From JBBQLG01 sp964251665 (lineage in GTDB: Bacteria; Bacteroidota; Bacteroidia; Cytophagales; Spirosomataceae): a stretch of 64,000 bases of DNA. Of this stretch, positions 27,445-35,011 are shown in pieces. The stretch covers positions 62,001-126,000 of the forward strand of contig CAXUKO010000004.1 of assembly GCA_964251665.1 (NCBI GenBank), read 5' to 3'. The position numbers and the translations under genes are program-made. Each line of letters starts with the position of its first letter. Position 1 is the first letter of the stretch. The notes under the pieces were generated by a model. That model did not search any database and was not told the origin of the DNA. It saw only the letters and a program-made list of their open reading frames with translations.

Positions 27445-28155
27445 TTAGACCAGTTCGAATTCGGTTAGCATTGTCCGGATTTGCGCCGGGTCGTTGACCA
27501 TAAGTACGTCTAAAATGGACAGCCAGGGCACAAAACCCAGCTCCGCACTGCGTAGTAACTGTGGATACGCGGTTGCGTGTGACTGCATGAAATACAACTC
27601 AAGCCCTTCCTCCGCGAACCGGTCTTTATTGTACAATTCCTGACCGCCAATGGGATTGATATACCGCGTCGCCTTTTCCCGATGACAGATATCGATAATC
27701 CGCTCCTGCGCCCGCAAGTGCTCGTTTTCGTACACTGTTGACGAGGGTACGATTTCGGTGGTAATGCCTATGTACGGATTCAGCACCGTAAAACTGAAGC
27801 GGATGTATTCCGCTATAGTTTCGGGAGCGAAGTTCACCATTTTTTCGATCAGCGGAAAAACTGCGCTGTAAAAGGGTGCTTTGCGGTAACTCTGCTCGAT
27901 GGTACGGAGCAGCTTGCCGCGCCACTTTGGCTCATCGCCCAGTGCAATTTCGTTGATACGCTTGTTCTGACTTGCTTCCTTTAGTGGTACCGTAAACATA
28001 TATTCCTGCCCGTTTACCAGCACCCGGTTCCGGTTAATCCAGCCCCGGTTAATGAACGCGACATCGTCGTAAAGCACAAATTTATCGACCGTATCCATCA
28101 GCTGCAGGTAGCCGATGTAAGGTAGAAAATACGGTTGCATAATGGCCAGAGTCAT
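27445..28155 (-). CDS. WbqC-like family protein
   Basis: A 236-residue protein of the WbqC family. The signature start MTLAIMQPYFLPYIGYLQL, the FVLYDDVAFINRGWINRNRV segment and the closing SILDVLMVNDPAQIR are present. WbqC proteins are found in O-antigen and amino-sugar clusters, but their exact reaction is poorly understood; a role in modifying nucleotide-activated amino sugars has been suggested from gene context. I chose the ATG at 28155 because the longer frame only reads through the octamer repeat. It is flanked by hairpins R3 and R4. Confidence 0.88.
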   Translation of the reverse strand: MTLAIMQPYFLPYIGYLQLMDTVDKFVLYDDVAFINRGWINRNRVLVNGQEYMFTVPLKEASQNKRINEIALGDEPKWRGKLLRTIEQSYRKAPFYSAVFPLIEKMVNFAPETIAEYIRFSFTVLNPYIGITTEIVPSSTVYENEHLRAQERIIDICHREKATRYINPIGGQELYNKDRFAEEGLELYFMQSHATAYPQLLRSAELGFVPWLSILDVLMVNDPAQIRTMLTEFELV

Positions 28156-28160
28156 TTCCA

Positions 28161-28284
28161 GTAAGGTGGTAAGTCGGTAAGTCGGTAAGTCGGTAAGTAG
28201 TAAATCGGTTAGTCGGCAAGGTGATAAGTCCGTAAGTGCTTCGTACTGGAACACTTATGGACTTACCACCTTACCGACTGATGG
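28161..28284. repeat. Octamer-type intergenic hairpin R4
   Basis: Four tandem copies of GGTAAGTC (28168-28199, the last ending in A) begin the element. Its inner arm, around 28212-28238, matches the right arm (about 28252-28279) with a few differences, around a loop CTTCGTACTGGAA. That loop is the inverse complement of the R2 loop with two changes. Confidence 0.8.
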
Positions 28285-28290
28285 ACTGAC

Positions 28291-30339
28291 TTACTTTAAT
28301 TTTCTTAAATAATAGTCTTCGCCTTTAACAATGATGTCTTTCATGGTTGTGTCGGTGCCGAGCCGGAGATCGCCGGGTTGAGGCTGGATAACACTCTTAT
28401 CGAAAAACAGATACTGCGCTTCACGGGGAATGGGTTGAACGCCCCGCTCGAACGGGTTGATGGGCAGCAGTCGGCGTGAGAGTTTTGGGCCGAACAACGG
28501 ATACTCATAATCGTCGTTGATGGTCCCAAGGGCTACCGTTGCCGTATCCGGGACGAGTTCGTTGAAGCGTTTGTAGGGCGTATAAATGTCCGGTCGGCCA
28601 ACGGCCATCTGCTGATAACGGTCGCTGCTGAACACCGATGGCCGACCGTCCCAACCGAACGGCAGCGCCCGAATGTTCAGAAATACGCAGAGCAACGCCG
28701 ATAGACAACCTAAACCGGTGATCAGCCCTACGTACATTTTGCGCAGCGGTCGACCGGGCCGACTAATGTTGAGCGTTGGACTACTGAACAGCAGGGCCAG
28801 AAACGGGATGCCAAACAAACCGGTTTCAATGAAATAGCGGCCTTTAAACGGGTCGTAAGGTGCCGAATAGGAGAGAGCCGCGAAGTGTAGTAGCAGCGCA
28901 ACGCCCAGAAACTGATGAGCGCGGGAACGGATCAGGGTTAGCAGGACAAGCACCAGCAACGGAAAGACCAGTCCGAAACCGAATACGCCCCAGTACGGAT
29001 TGGCATTATAAAAGACGAATCGTCGGTCGAAGGTAAATGGCTGAATGGAGAAGTCCGTGACCTCATCCAGGTCCAGATGCAGTTTGTTCTCCAGCCAGAC
29101 GGCCGGTTCGCGCATGGTGTGGTTAACAGCCGCACCGGTCGGCAGGTTGCGGATGCCATCCAGGTTAAAATGGTCGTAGGCATAGCGGGCCACGTTGCGG
29201 CTGCCCTGAATGAGCAGGTTTTTGGGGGAGCCCGCCCGTTCCACCGACTGATGCTTCAGTGCCGTAGGCGGCCCAATGGGATGCCCATATACCTGAATGT
29301 TTTTAAGATAGCCTGTTGGTAAAGTCCACAGGCACATGGCCACCGCGATGGCTGCGCCAAGCCGCCACGTCCGGCTCCAGGTAACACTGAACCGCTCCGA
29401 CCAGAACACGGTATAAATCATCACCACAAAGACCGAGGGCAACAGTAACGCAAAGGTGATTTTATGGCCAAAGGCAATGCCAAATGCCATGCCCGCCAGA
29501 TATAGATACCGGCTGTCACGCTGGCCGGATGTGCCGGAATTCCGGTACGTGAACAGCATGTAGAGCAGTGTACTCAGGTAGGATGTCAGAACAATGTCTG
29601 TTTCCGTTGTGATAGCCTGCATCAGAAAATCGGGCAGCAGGGCATATGCCAACGCACAAAAGAGACTTGCTTTGAGCGAACTGCCAATGCGTTGCACTAT
29701 GCCGAAAACAGCGATAATGGTGGTCCAGTAGGCCAGATGATGAATAAACCGGAAAGCACTCTCGAACCGGTTGGTCATCAAAAACGAATAAATCTGGAGC
29801 GTACACACACTTTTCGGGTAGGTGTCCATATTCCAGTTCGTCCCGCCAAAATGCCGCATCGTCCCGCGCTGCATATATTGCATCACCCGGTTAAGGTGTC
29901 CGGTCATGCTATCCCATTCGTTGGGCACTGTAAAAAGTACCAGCAGCAGGTTTGTAAAGGCAATAACGCCCAGTGTGCCCAGCATGACCGAAAACAAGCC
30001 CTTGGTGAAGCCATCTAATGCGCTAAACCACTGCCGGAAGGTGGCCCAGCGATCCCTGATGAGCGGACCAACGGCAAACCTCGGCTGTGGCGCGGCAATG
30101 AGCTGGCGCAACACCCAGGCCAGCACTGTAGCCGTAATAAACACCGAACCGGCCCAGACGGGCGCATGACCAGTCTGGTAAAAATAAGAGAGAAGGAAAC
30201 CGGTGAGAATAACGCTGCCCGTCAGTAACAGAAAAGACGTTAGCCACCACTCCGTCAGCGACCGGCGGCTGATGCGTGTCGCCAGCCGACCAATATAAGC
30301 CAGAAAGAGACTAAAAAAAAGCAGGTAAATGGCGGTCAT
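28291..30339 (-). CDS. Membrane GT-C-type glycosyltransferase (PMT/ArnT-like)
   Basis: A 682-residue protein with about a dozen hydrophobic helices in the first two thirds and a soluble C-terminal part. The first large loop contains the acidic segment TVPNEWDSMTGHLNRVMQYMQRGTMRHFGGTNWNMDTYP, the kind of D/E-rich periplasmic loop in which GT-C enzymes bind their metal or lipid donor. The layout is that of PMT/ArnT-like mannosyl- or aminoarabinosyl-type transferases using a polyprenyl-phosphate sugar, but no exact subfamily is recognised. It may add side branches outside the membrane. Confidence 0.7.
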   Translation of the reverse strand: MTAIYLLFFSLFLAYIGRLATRISRRSLTEWWLTSFLLLTGSVILTGFLLSYFYQTGHAPVWAGSVFITATVLAWVLRQLIAAPQPRFAVGPLIRDRWATFRQWFSALDGFTKGLFSVMLGTLGVIAFTNLLLVLFTVPNEWDSMTGHLNRVMQYMQRGTMRHFGGTNWNMDTYPKSVCTLQIYSFLMTNRFESAFRFIHHLAYWTTIIAVFGIVQRIGSSLKASLFCALAYALLPDFLMQAITTETDIVLTSYLSTLLYMLFTYRNSGTSGQRDSRYLYLAGMAFGIAFGHKITFALLLPSVFVVMIYTVFWSERFSVTWSRTWRLGAAIAVAMCLWTLPTGYLKNIQVYGHPIGPPTALKHQSVERAGSPKNLLIQGSRNVARYAYDHFNLDGIRNLPTGAAVNHTMREPAVWLENKLHLDLDEVTDFSIQPFTFDRRFVFYNANPYWGVFGFGLVFPLLVLVLLTLIRSRAHQFLGVALLLHFAALSYSAPYDPFKGRYFIETGLFGIPFLALLFSSPTLNISRPGRPLRKMYVGLITGLGCLSALLCVFLNIRALPFGWDGRPSVFSSDRYQQMAVGRPDIYTPYKRFNELVPDTATVALGTINDDYEYPLFGPKLSRRLLPINPFERGVQPIPREAQYLFFDKSVIQPQPGDLRLGTDTTMKDIIVKGEDYYLRKLK

Positions 30340-30386
30340 ACAGCGGGGAGCCTGATACAGAGCATATGGTAAAGCTACCCTGCCCG

Positions 30387-31466
30387 TCAGGCGGTTTCGT
30401 TCACAAGTTGGCAGATACGGTCAACATCGGCCTGCGGCAATTCGGGATACATGGGCAGACACAGCGTCCGCAGCGATACATCTTCTGACACCGGACAGAC
30501 CTGCACCCCACCCGGATGTGCGTAGGGCAAGGTGTTCAGCGACGGGTAAAAATACCGGCGCGGAAAAACGTCCGCCTGATTCAGCCGATCACGCACCGCC
30601 AGCAGCTTTTCTTCCGACGACAGCACCACCGGATAGTAGGCGTAGTTATACTCGACGCCGGGTGCGATTGCAGGCCGGGTAATTTTCGAAAAATCCAGCC
30701 GGTCGTCATACCAGCCGAACACCTGTTTCCTGGCGGCAATCAGTGCCGGTACCTTAGGCAGGTTGCAAAGCCCCATGGCGGCATGAAACTCCGAATTTTT
30801 AGCGTTGATGCCGATGCTGTAGTAATCGTCGTTGCGGTGCCCGAAACTCCGGTAGAGGGCCAGTTTCTCGGCCAGCGCATCATCGTCGGTTACAATGCAA
30901 CCGCCTTCTATGGTATGAAAAACCTTGGTGGCGTGGAAGCTACAGGTCGACACGTCGCCGTAGCTCAGGATGGACTGGTCGTGGTAACGGGCACCAAAGG
31001 TGTGAGCGGCATCGTAAATAACTTTGAGGTTAAACCGCTCTGCAATCGCCTGAATCTGTTCGATCCGGCAGGCGTTTCCGTAAACGTGCGTAGCCATAAT
31101 GGCCTGCGTGTGTTCGGTAATCAGCGGCTCAATCAGGTCGGCATTGATGCAGAAGTCGTCGGGTCGGATGTCGGCAAAAACGGGTGTACAGCCCGCCCAC
31201 AGAATGGCGTTGGTGGTGGCGCAGTACGAAAAAGGCGTTGTGATGACTTCCTGCGTAATGTCCAGAGCTTTCAGGGCCATCTGGAGCACAATGGTACCAT
31301 TGGTGCAGAATTTAAGGTGTTTTACGCCTAAGTATTCTTTGAGCTGGACCTCCAGTTCACGCACTAAGGGGCCGTCGTTGGTGAGGTAAACACGCTCCCA
31401 GATTCCTTTCAGATACTGGCTGTATTCATCAAAATCCGGCAGGTATGACTTGGTAACGTTAATCAT
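30387..31466 (-). CDS. DegT/DnrJ/EryC1/StrS sugar aminotransferase
   Basis: A 359-residue PLP enzyme that transfers an amino group to a keto-sugar nucleotide. The PLP-binding Lys is in STCSFHATKVFHTIEGG (Lys181), preceded by the conserved DAAHTFGA (Asp152), with the substrate region FCTNGTIVLQMALKAL near the start. The SFHATKVFHTIEGG pattern is one seen in dTDP-deoxysugar transaminases. It should provide an amino-deoxysugar for the polymer; the position of amination cannot be decided. Downstream acetyltransferase and WbqC genes fit an N-acylated amino sugar. Confidence 0.88.
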   Translation of the reverse strand: MINVTKSYLPDFDEYSQYLKGIWERVYLTNDGPLVRELEVQLKEYLGVKHLKFCTNGTIVLQMALKALDITQEVITTPFSYCATTNAILWAGCTPVFADIRPDDFCINADLIEPLITEHTQAIMATHVYGNACRIEQIQAIAERFNLKVIYDAAHTFGARYHDQSILSYGDVSTCSFHATKVFHTIEGGCIVTDDDALAEKLALYRSFGHRNDDYYSIGINAKNSEFHAAMGLCNLPKVPALIAARKQVFGWYDDRLDFSKITRPAIAPGVEYNYAYYPVVLSSEEKLLAVRDRLNQADVFPRRYFYPSLNTLPYAHPGGVQVCPVSEDVSLRTLCLPMYPELPQADVDRICQLVNETA

Positions 31467-31507
31467 TGTCAGGGTTTTGGTTTGTGCGGTTCCCCGGTAC
31501 GGCCGGG

Positions 31508-31554
31508 ATTCGTAGTTGGTGGTTGACGACGACTACGAACCACAAACAACGAAC
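31508..31554. repeat. Short imperfect hairpin between aminotransferase and wzt (R5)
   Basis: ATTCGTAGTTGGTGGTT on the left pairs in part with AACCACAAACAACGAA on the right. It has a different unit from the GTAAG-type elements but the same position in a spacer between same-strand genes. It ends at the stop codon of the ABC ATPase gene. Confidence 0.45.
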
Positions 31555-32808
31555 TTATTTGACCGGCTCCGGCTCCAGCGATTCCATACGGAACTGAAAC
31601 TGTGGCCGCACGTAGCCCGGCCATTTGCCGTACCAGGCCACGCCCTCCCGGTAGTCTTCAACGTCAAAAGTCAGGCCTTCTTCGAGTTGAAACAGGGGGG
31701 TTACCGTGTCTTTCACGATCATGACCGAGATCGTATAGGACCCATCATTAAGAAAGTAACCGGGAATGGTGCATTCGCCTGTTATCAGTCCTTTGCCGTA
31801 CGCCTGCGAAGTCGAGCCAACGTTGAAGATACACTCGCCCGTCAATGAATTCAGGTGCATACTCAAGTTCAGGTTAGCCCGCTCCATCATATTCCAGAAC
31901 TCGAACCGGACCCGCATCGGCGTCCGAACGTCGATATGCGTCAGTTTGTCCTGGTATTCGGGAATAAGCTCAATCCGCCGAATCCGAACCAGGTCATTAC
32001 CCGGCGCTTCACCGGGCGTTTCCCAGGTGCGGATCAGCCGCGTACGGGACACTTTGCTCAGGTACGAAGCAATCACCTGATTCGTTTCGCCCTGTTCAAT
32101 GAGCTGGCCCCGTTCAAAATATAACGTCTTGTTACACAGGGCCTGCACCGCCGTAAGGTTATGACTGACGAACAGAATGGTGCGGCCACTGGTTGAGTTA
32201 TCCCGCATTTTACCGAGGCTCTTTTTCTGGAAGTCCGCATCGCCCACGGCCAGTACCTCGTCTACGATCATAATCTCGGGGTTCAGGTGGGCTGAAATGG
32301 CAAAGCCCAGCCGGACGTACATTCCCGATGAATAGCGTTTGACGGGGGTATCAAGGAATTTCTCGACCCCGGCGAAATCCACGATGGCGTCGAACTGCTG
32401 CCGGATTTCTTCGCGTTTCATGCCCAGCAGCGACCCGTTCAGGAAAATATTTTCGCGGCCCGTGAGTTCGGGGTGAAAGCCCGTACCTACTTCGAGCAGA
32501 CTTGCTACCCGGCCTTTGATGCGAACCGACCCCGACGAGGGTTCAATGATTTTGCTCAGAATCTTCAGCAGCGTGGATTTGCCCGCGCCATTATGGCCCA
32601 CAATACCCACCCGGTCACCCTGTTCGACGGTGAAGTTTACATCGCGCAGCGCCCAGAATTCCTCATGCGTCTGCTGCTCTTCGGTTTTGCCACCAAACCA
32701 GCCGTTCACGGTTGAGGTCAGCGAATCGCGGATACTTTTCGGTCCCTTCGTCCGCTGATGGTCGATGATGTAATGCTTACTTATATTTTCTACAGTAATG
32801 ACGGACAT
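31555..32808 (-). CDS. wzt: Polysaccharide ABC exporter ATPase with C-terminal sugar-binding domain (Wzt)
   Basis: A 417-residue protein. The ATPase domain has Walker A GHNGAGKST (71-79), the signature YSSGMYVRLGF, Walker B IMIVDEVLAVGDADF and the switch VSHNL. From about residue 285 a beta-sandwich follows (RTPMRVRFEFWNM, LSMHLNS, GYFLNDGSYTISVMI), as in Wzt proteins whose C-terminal domain recognises the modified chain end before export. It is paired with the permease directly upstream. Chain-end recognition here is inferred from domain layout. I chose the ATG at 32808; the longer frame reads through repeat R6. Confidence 0.92.
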   Translation of the reverse strand: MSVITVENISKHYIIDHQRTKGPKSIRDSLTSTVNGWFGGKTEEQQTHEEFWALRDVNFTVEQGDRVGIVGHNGAGKSTLLKILSKIIEPSSGSVRIKGRVASLLEVGTGFHPELTGRENIFLNGSLLGMKREEIRQQFDAIVDFAGVEKFLDTPVKRYSSGMYVRLGFAISAHLNPEIMIVDEVLAVGDADFQKKSLGKMRDNSTSGRTILFVSHNLTAVQALCNKTLYFERGQLIEQGETNQVIASYLSKVSRTRLIRTWETPGEAPGNDLVRIRRIELIPEYQDKLTHIDVRTPMRVRFEFWNMMERANLNLSMHLNSLTGECIFNVGSTSQAYGKGLITGECTIPGYFLNDGSYTISVMIVKDTVTPLFQLEEGLTFDVEDYREGVAWYGKWPGYVRPQFQFRMESLEPEPVK

Positions 32809-32814
32809 AATCAA

Positions 32815-32900
32815 TGAGTCGGTAAGTGGGTACGTTGGTAAGCGGGTAAGTCCGGGTAAACTTACTGACTTGGGCAAGGCCGCTTACCAACGTACCGACT
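32815..32900. repeat. Octamer-type intergenic hairpin R6
   Basis: Perfect 16-base arms GTACGTTGGTAAGCGG at 32830-32845 and its complement at 32880-32895. There is an inner smaller hairpin (GTAAGT...ACTTAC) in the loop and further GGTAAG-type units outside. It lies between the permease and the ATPase of one exporter, within one operon. Confidence 0.8.
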
Positions 32901-32904
32901 ATGA

Positions 32905-33729
32905 TTAAATATCATCTACAAAGGTATTCTCCCGCTGGCGGAAAAAATACAGTGATAAGGTTAGACAAATGGCAATGATAACCACCGAATAAACTACGCT
33001 GAGCGGATTCAAAAAGGACTTCTCGCCTAATAATGACCAGCGAAAGCCGTCGATAATACCGACCAGCGGATTCAGAATGTAGAACTTATAAAACCATTTG
33101 TCGGACACCAAACGACTGCTGTAGGCAATCGGGCAGACGTAAAAGCCGACCTGAACCAGAAACGGAATTAACTGTGCTATATCGCGGAAACGTACATTGA
33201 CTGCCGCAAAAAACAAGCCGAACGCAAAAGCTGCCAGCATCGCCAGCGCAATAAAGAGCGGCAAAAAGACAATTTGCCAGTTGGGTACAAACTGATACCA
33301 GAGGGCCAGGGCAATGAACAGGGTGAGCGTAATCAGAAAATCGACTAAACTGACGACGGCTGAACTCAGTGGCATGATCAGCCGGGGAAAATAAACCTTG
33401 GTTACTAAATTACTATTCGTCGTAATGCTCGAACTGATTTGCGTAAAGGCATTCGAGAAAAAGGTCCAGATGGTGATCCCGGCCAGCACCATCAAGGCAT
33501 AGGGAACGCCCGGATCGGGTGGTAATTTAGCAATATTGCTGAACACGAGAACCATAATCAGCATGGTCATCAGCGGCCGAATCAGGCTCCACGAAAAGCC
33601 AAGAACCGTTTGCTTGTAGCGCACGGCAATATCACGCTGTGCCAGAATCGTCAGCAGTTCCCGGTTACGCCAGAGATCGCGCCAATAATGTTTTTCGGCC
33701 CGTCCGGCCTCAATAACCACTTCTTTCAT
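32905..33729 (-). CDS. wzm: Polysaccharide ABC exporter permease (Wzm)
   Basis: A 274-residue ABC-2-type membrane protein with six hydrophobic helices. The cytosolic amphipathic N-terminus (YWRDLWRNRELLTILAQRDIAVRYKQTVLGFSWSLIRPLM) is typical of O-antigen/teichoic-acid permeases, and NPLVGIIDGFRWSLLG sits near the C-terminus. With the ATPase gene next to it, it would form the exporter that flips a complete lipid-linked polysaccharide across the inner membrane. Confidence 0.92.
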   Translation of the reverse strand: MKEVVIEAGRAEKHYWRDLWRNRELLTILAQRDIAVRYKQTVLGFSWSLIRPLMTMLIMVLVFSNIAKLPPDPGVPYALMVLAGITIWTFFSNAFTQISSSITTNSNLVTKVYFPRLIMPLSSAVVSLVDFLITLTLFIALALWYQFVPNWQIVFLPLFIALAMLAAFAFGLFFAAVNVRFRDIAQLIPFLVQVGFYVCPIAYSSRLVSDKWFYKFYILNPLVGIIDGFRWSLLGEKSFLNPLSVVYSVVIIAICLTLSLYFFRQRENTFVDDI

Positions 33730-33736
33730 AATCTTG

Positions 33737-33885
33737 GTTGGTCAGTCAGCAAGTCGGTGAGTCTGCAAGTCAGCAAGTCGGTAAGTGGTAAGTATGTAAT
33801 TCGATAAGTAATAAGTATTCCAGCCAGAAACACCGCACGAGCGGTCCCGTTTTTGACTTACCAACTTATTGACTGACTAACTTAC
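33737..33885. repeat. Octamer-type intergenic hairpin R7
   Basis: A strict 8-base period is seen from 33740: units of the form (G/A/T)G(T/C)(A/G)AGTC, with GGTCAGTC, AGCAAGTC, GGTGAGTC, TGCAAGTC, AGCAAGTC and GGTAAGTG. A right side of GACTTACC/AACTTATT/GACTGACT units faces them at 33855-33885. The centre is long and GC-rich and contains TTCCAG, as in R2 and R4. Confidence 0.7.
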
Positions 33886-34991
33886 CCTTCCCGCATGATG
33901 GTGCGGTATGTTTCACGAAAGAAAACAGCAATGATGCTGATGAGCAAACCCAGGATAAGGCCAATTTGCAGGGCTACCGAGGAGGCTACGTCTTTGTAAA
34001 GCGGCAGTGCTACCGGCTCGATAATCGTGAACAGGGGTGCCTCCCGAATCAGTGAGAGCCGCATGTTCTCGACGTTCTGAAGCGCCGTAAAGTACTGGGT
34101 TTGCAGGTAAGCCGTGTTGCGCGTCAGCCGACTTTCCGTCATGACACCGGCGGCTACGACCATCTGCTGATTCTGGTCGCGGTACTGCGCGAGTTTCGAT
34201 TCGGTACCGCCCAGTAAACGACCAAGCGAATCGGCCCGGTTGCTGAGCAGCCCCAGCATTTCGGAGGTCTTCTTGGTTTGTTTCTGCCGGTAATCCTCTT
34301 CGATTGTTTTTAGATGTGTTTCGACAAAAGCCTTGGACAGCATCTCATCTTCCATTGAGGCACTCAGCCGCATAAACGACGATTTACGCTCCGGCTGATT
34401 GACGTTTATCTCGGAAGAAATACGGGTAAAGATCTGGGCAACGGCATTTATCTCGTTTTTGGTGTACTCCGCCGGGGTTTTCGCTACGCCAAAGCGGACC
34501 GTTCGGAGGGTATCATTTTCTTCCCATTCCTTGTCAATAATGCCACTGTGCCGGATGTAATAGTCGATCAGCAGCGTATCGTTTCCGTTAATTTTAACGG
34601 TTTTCATCAGCGTTTTTACCACAACCGGCCGCGACTTGGCGTAGATCAGGAAGTTCTCACCGGAGAAAATACTGGCATCGGGTGCGCTGTTACCCAGGCC
34701 AAAAGCACCGGCCAGGGCACCAAGTTCACCGAACGAGTTGGAACTGCCTCCACCAAGGTTAAAGGTGATGGCCGCATTGTAGGTGGGCTTGCGGGACTTC
34801 GTCCGGTCAATGATAAACCCGATGATGCCCCCGATCAGGGTGAGGGAGAGGATTAGTTTCCAGTTACGCTGAAAAACAGTCTTGAGTTGCAGAATGCGCA
34901 GCACAACGGCCTTCGGCGAAATCTGATCGGCAGGGACCGGCCGGACAACGAGGTTGTTTGCGTTCGTATCGGTAAGATTAGTCGGATTCAT
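33882..34991 (-). CDS. Wzz/GumC-type chain-length protein without kinase domain
   Basis: A 369-residue inner-membrane protein. One hydrophobic helix lies near residues 42-62 (WKLILSLTLIGGIIGFIID). A long periplasmic, partly coiled-coil region follows (about 80-320, with NRADSLGRLLGGTESKLAQYRDQNQQM), and a second helix precedes the end (VALQIGLILGLLISIIAVFF). The P-rich APLFTIIEPVALPLYK motif before the second helix is typical of Wzz. There is no C-terminal tyrosine-kinase domain, unlike Wzc. It controls chain length or couples to the outer-membrane export protein upstream. It is followed 3' by hairpin R7. Confidence 0.9.
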   Translation of the reverse strand: MNPTNLTDTNANNLVVRPVPADQISPKAVVLRILQLKTVFQRNWKLILSLTLIGGIIGFIIDRTKSRKPTYNAAITFNLGGGSSNSFGELGALAGAFGLGNSAPDASIFSGENFLIYAKSRPVVVKTLMKTVKINGNDTLLIDYYIRHSGIIDKEWEENDTLRTVRFGVAKTPAEYTKNEINAVAQIFTRISSEINVNQPERKSSFMRLSASMEDEMLSKAFVETHLKTIEEDYRQKQTKKTSEMLGLLSNRADSLGRLLGGTESKLAQYRDQNQQMVVAAGVMTESRLTRNTAYLQTQYFTALQNVENMRLSLIREAPLFTIIEPVALPLYKDVASSVALQIGLILGLLISIIAVFFRETYRTIMREG

Positions 34992-35011
34992 AGCTCCAGA
35001 ATTGGGCTGAA

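Noticed and set aside
30516..31331. Plus-strand frame of 271 codons opposite the aminotransferase
   Set aside because: The aminotransferase with PLP Lys is clearly the real gene; the antisense frame shows no domain.
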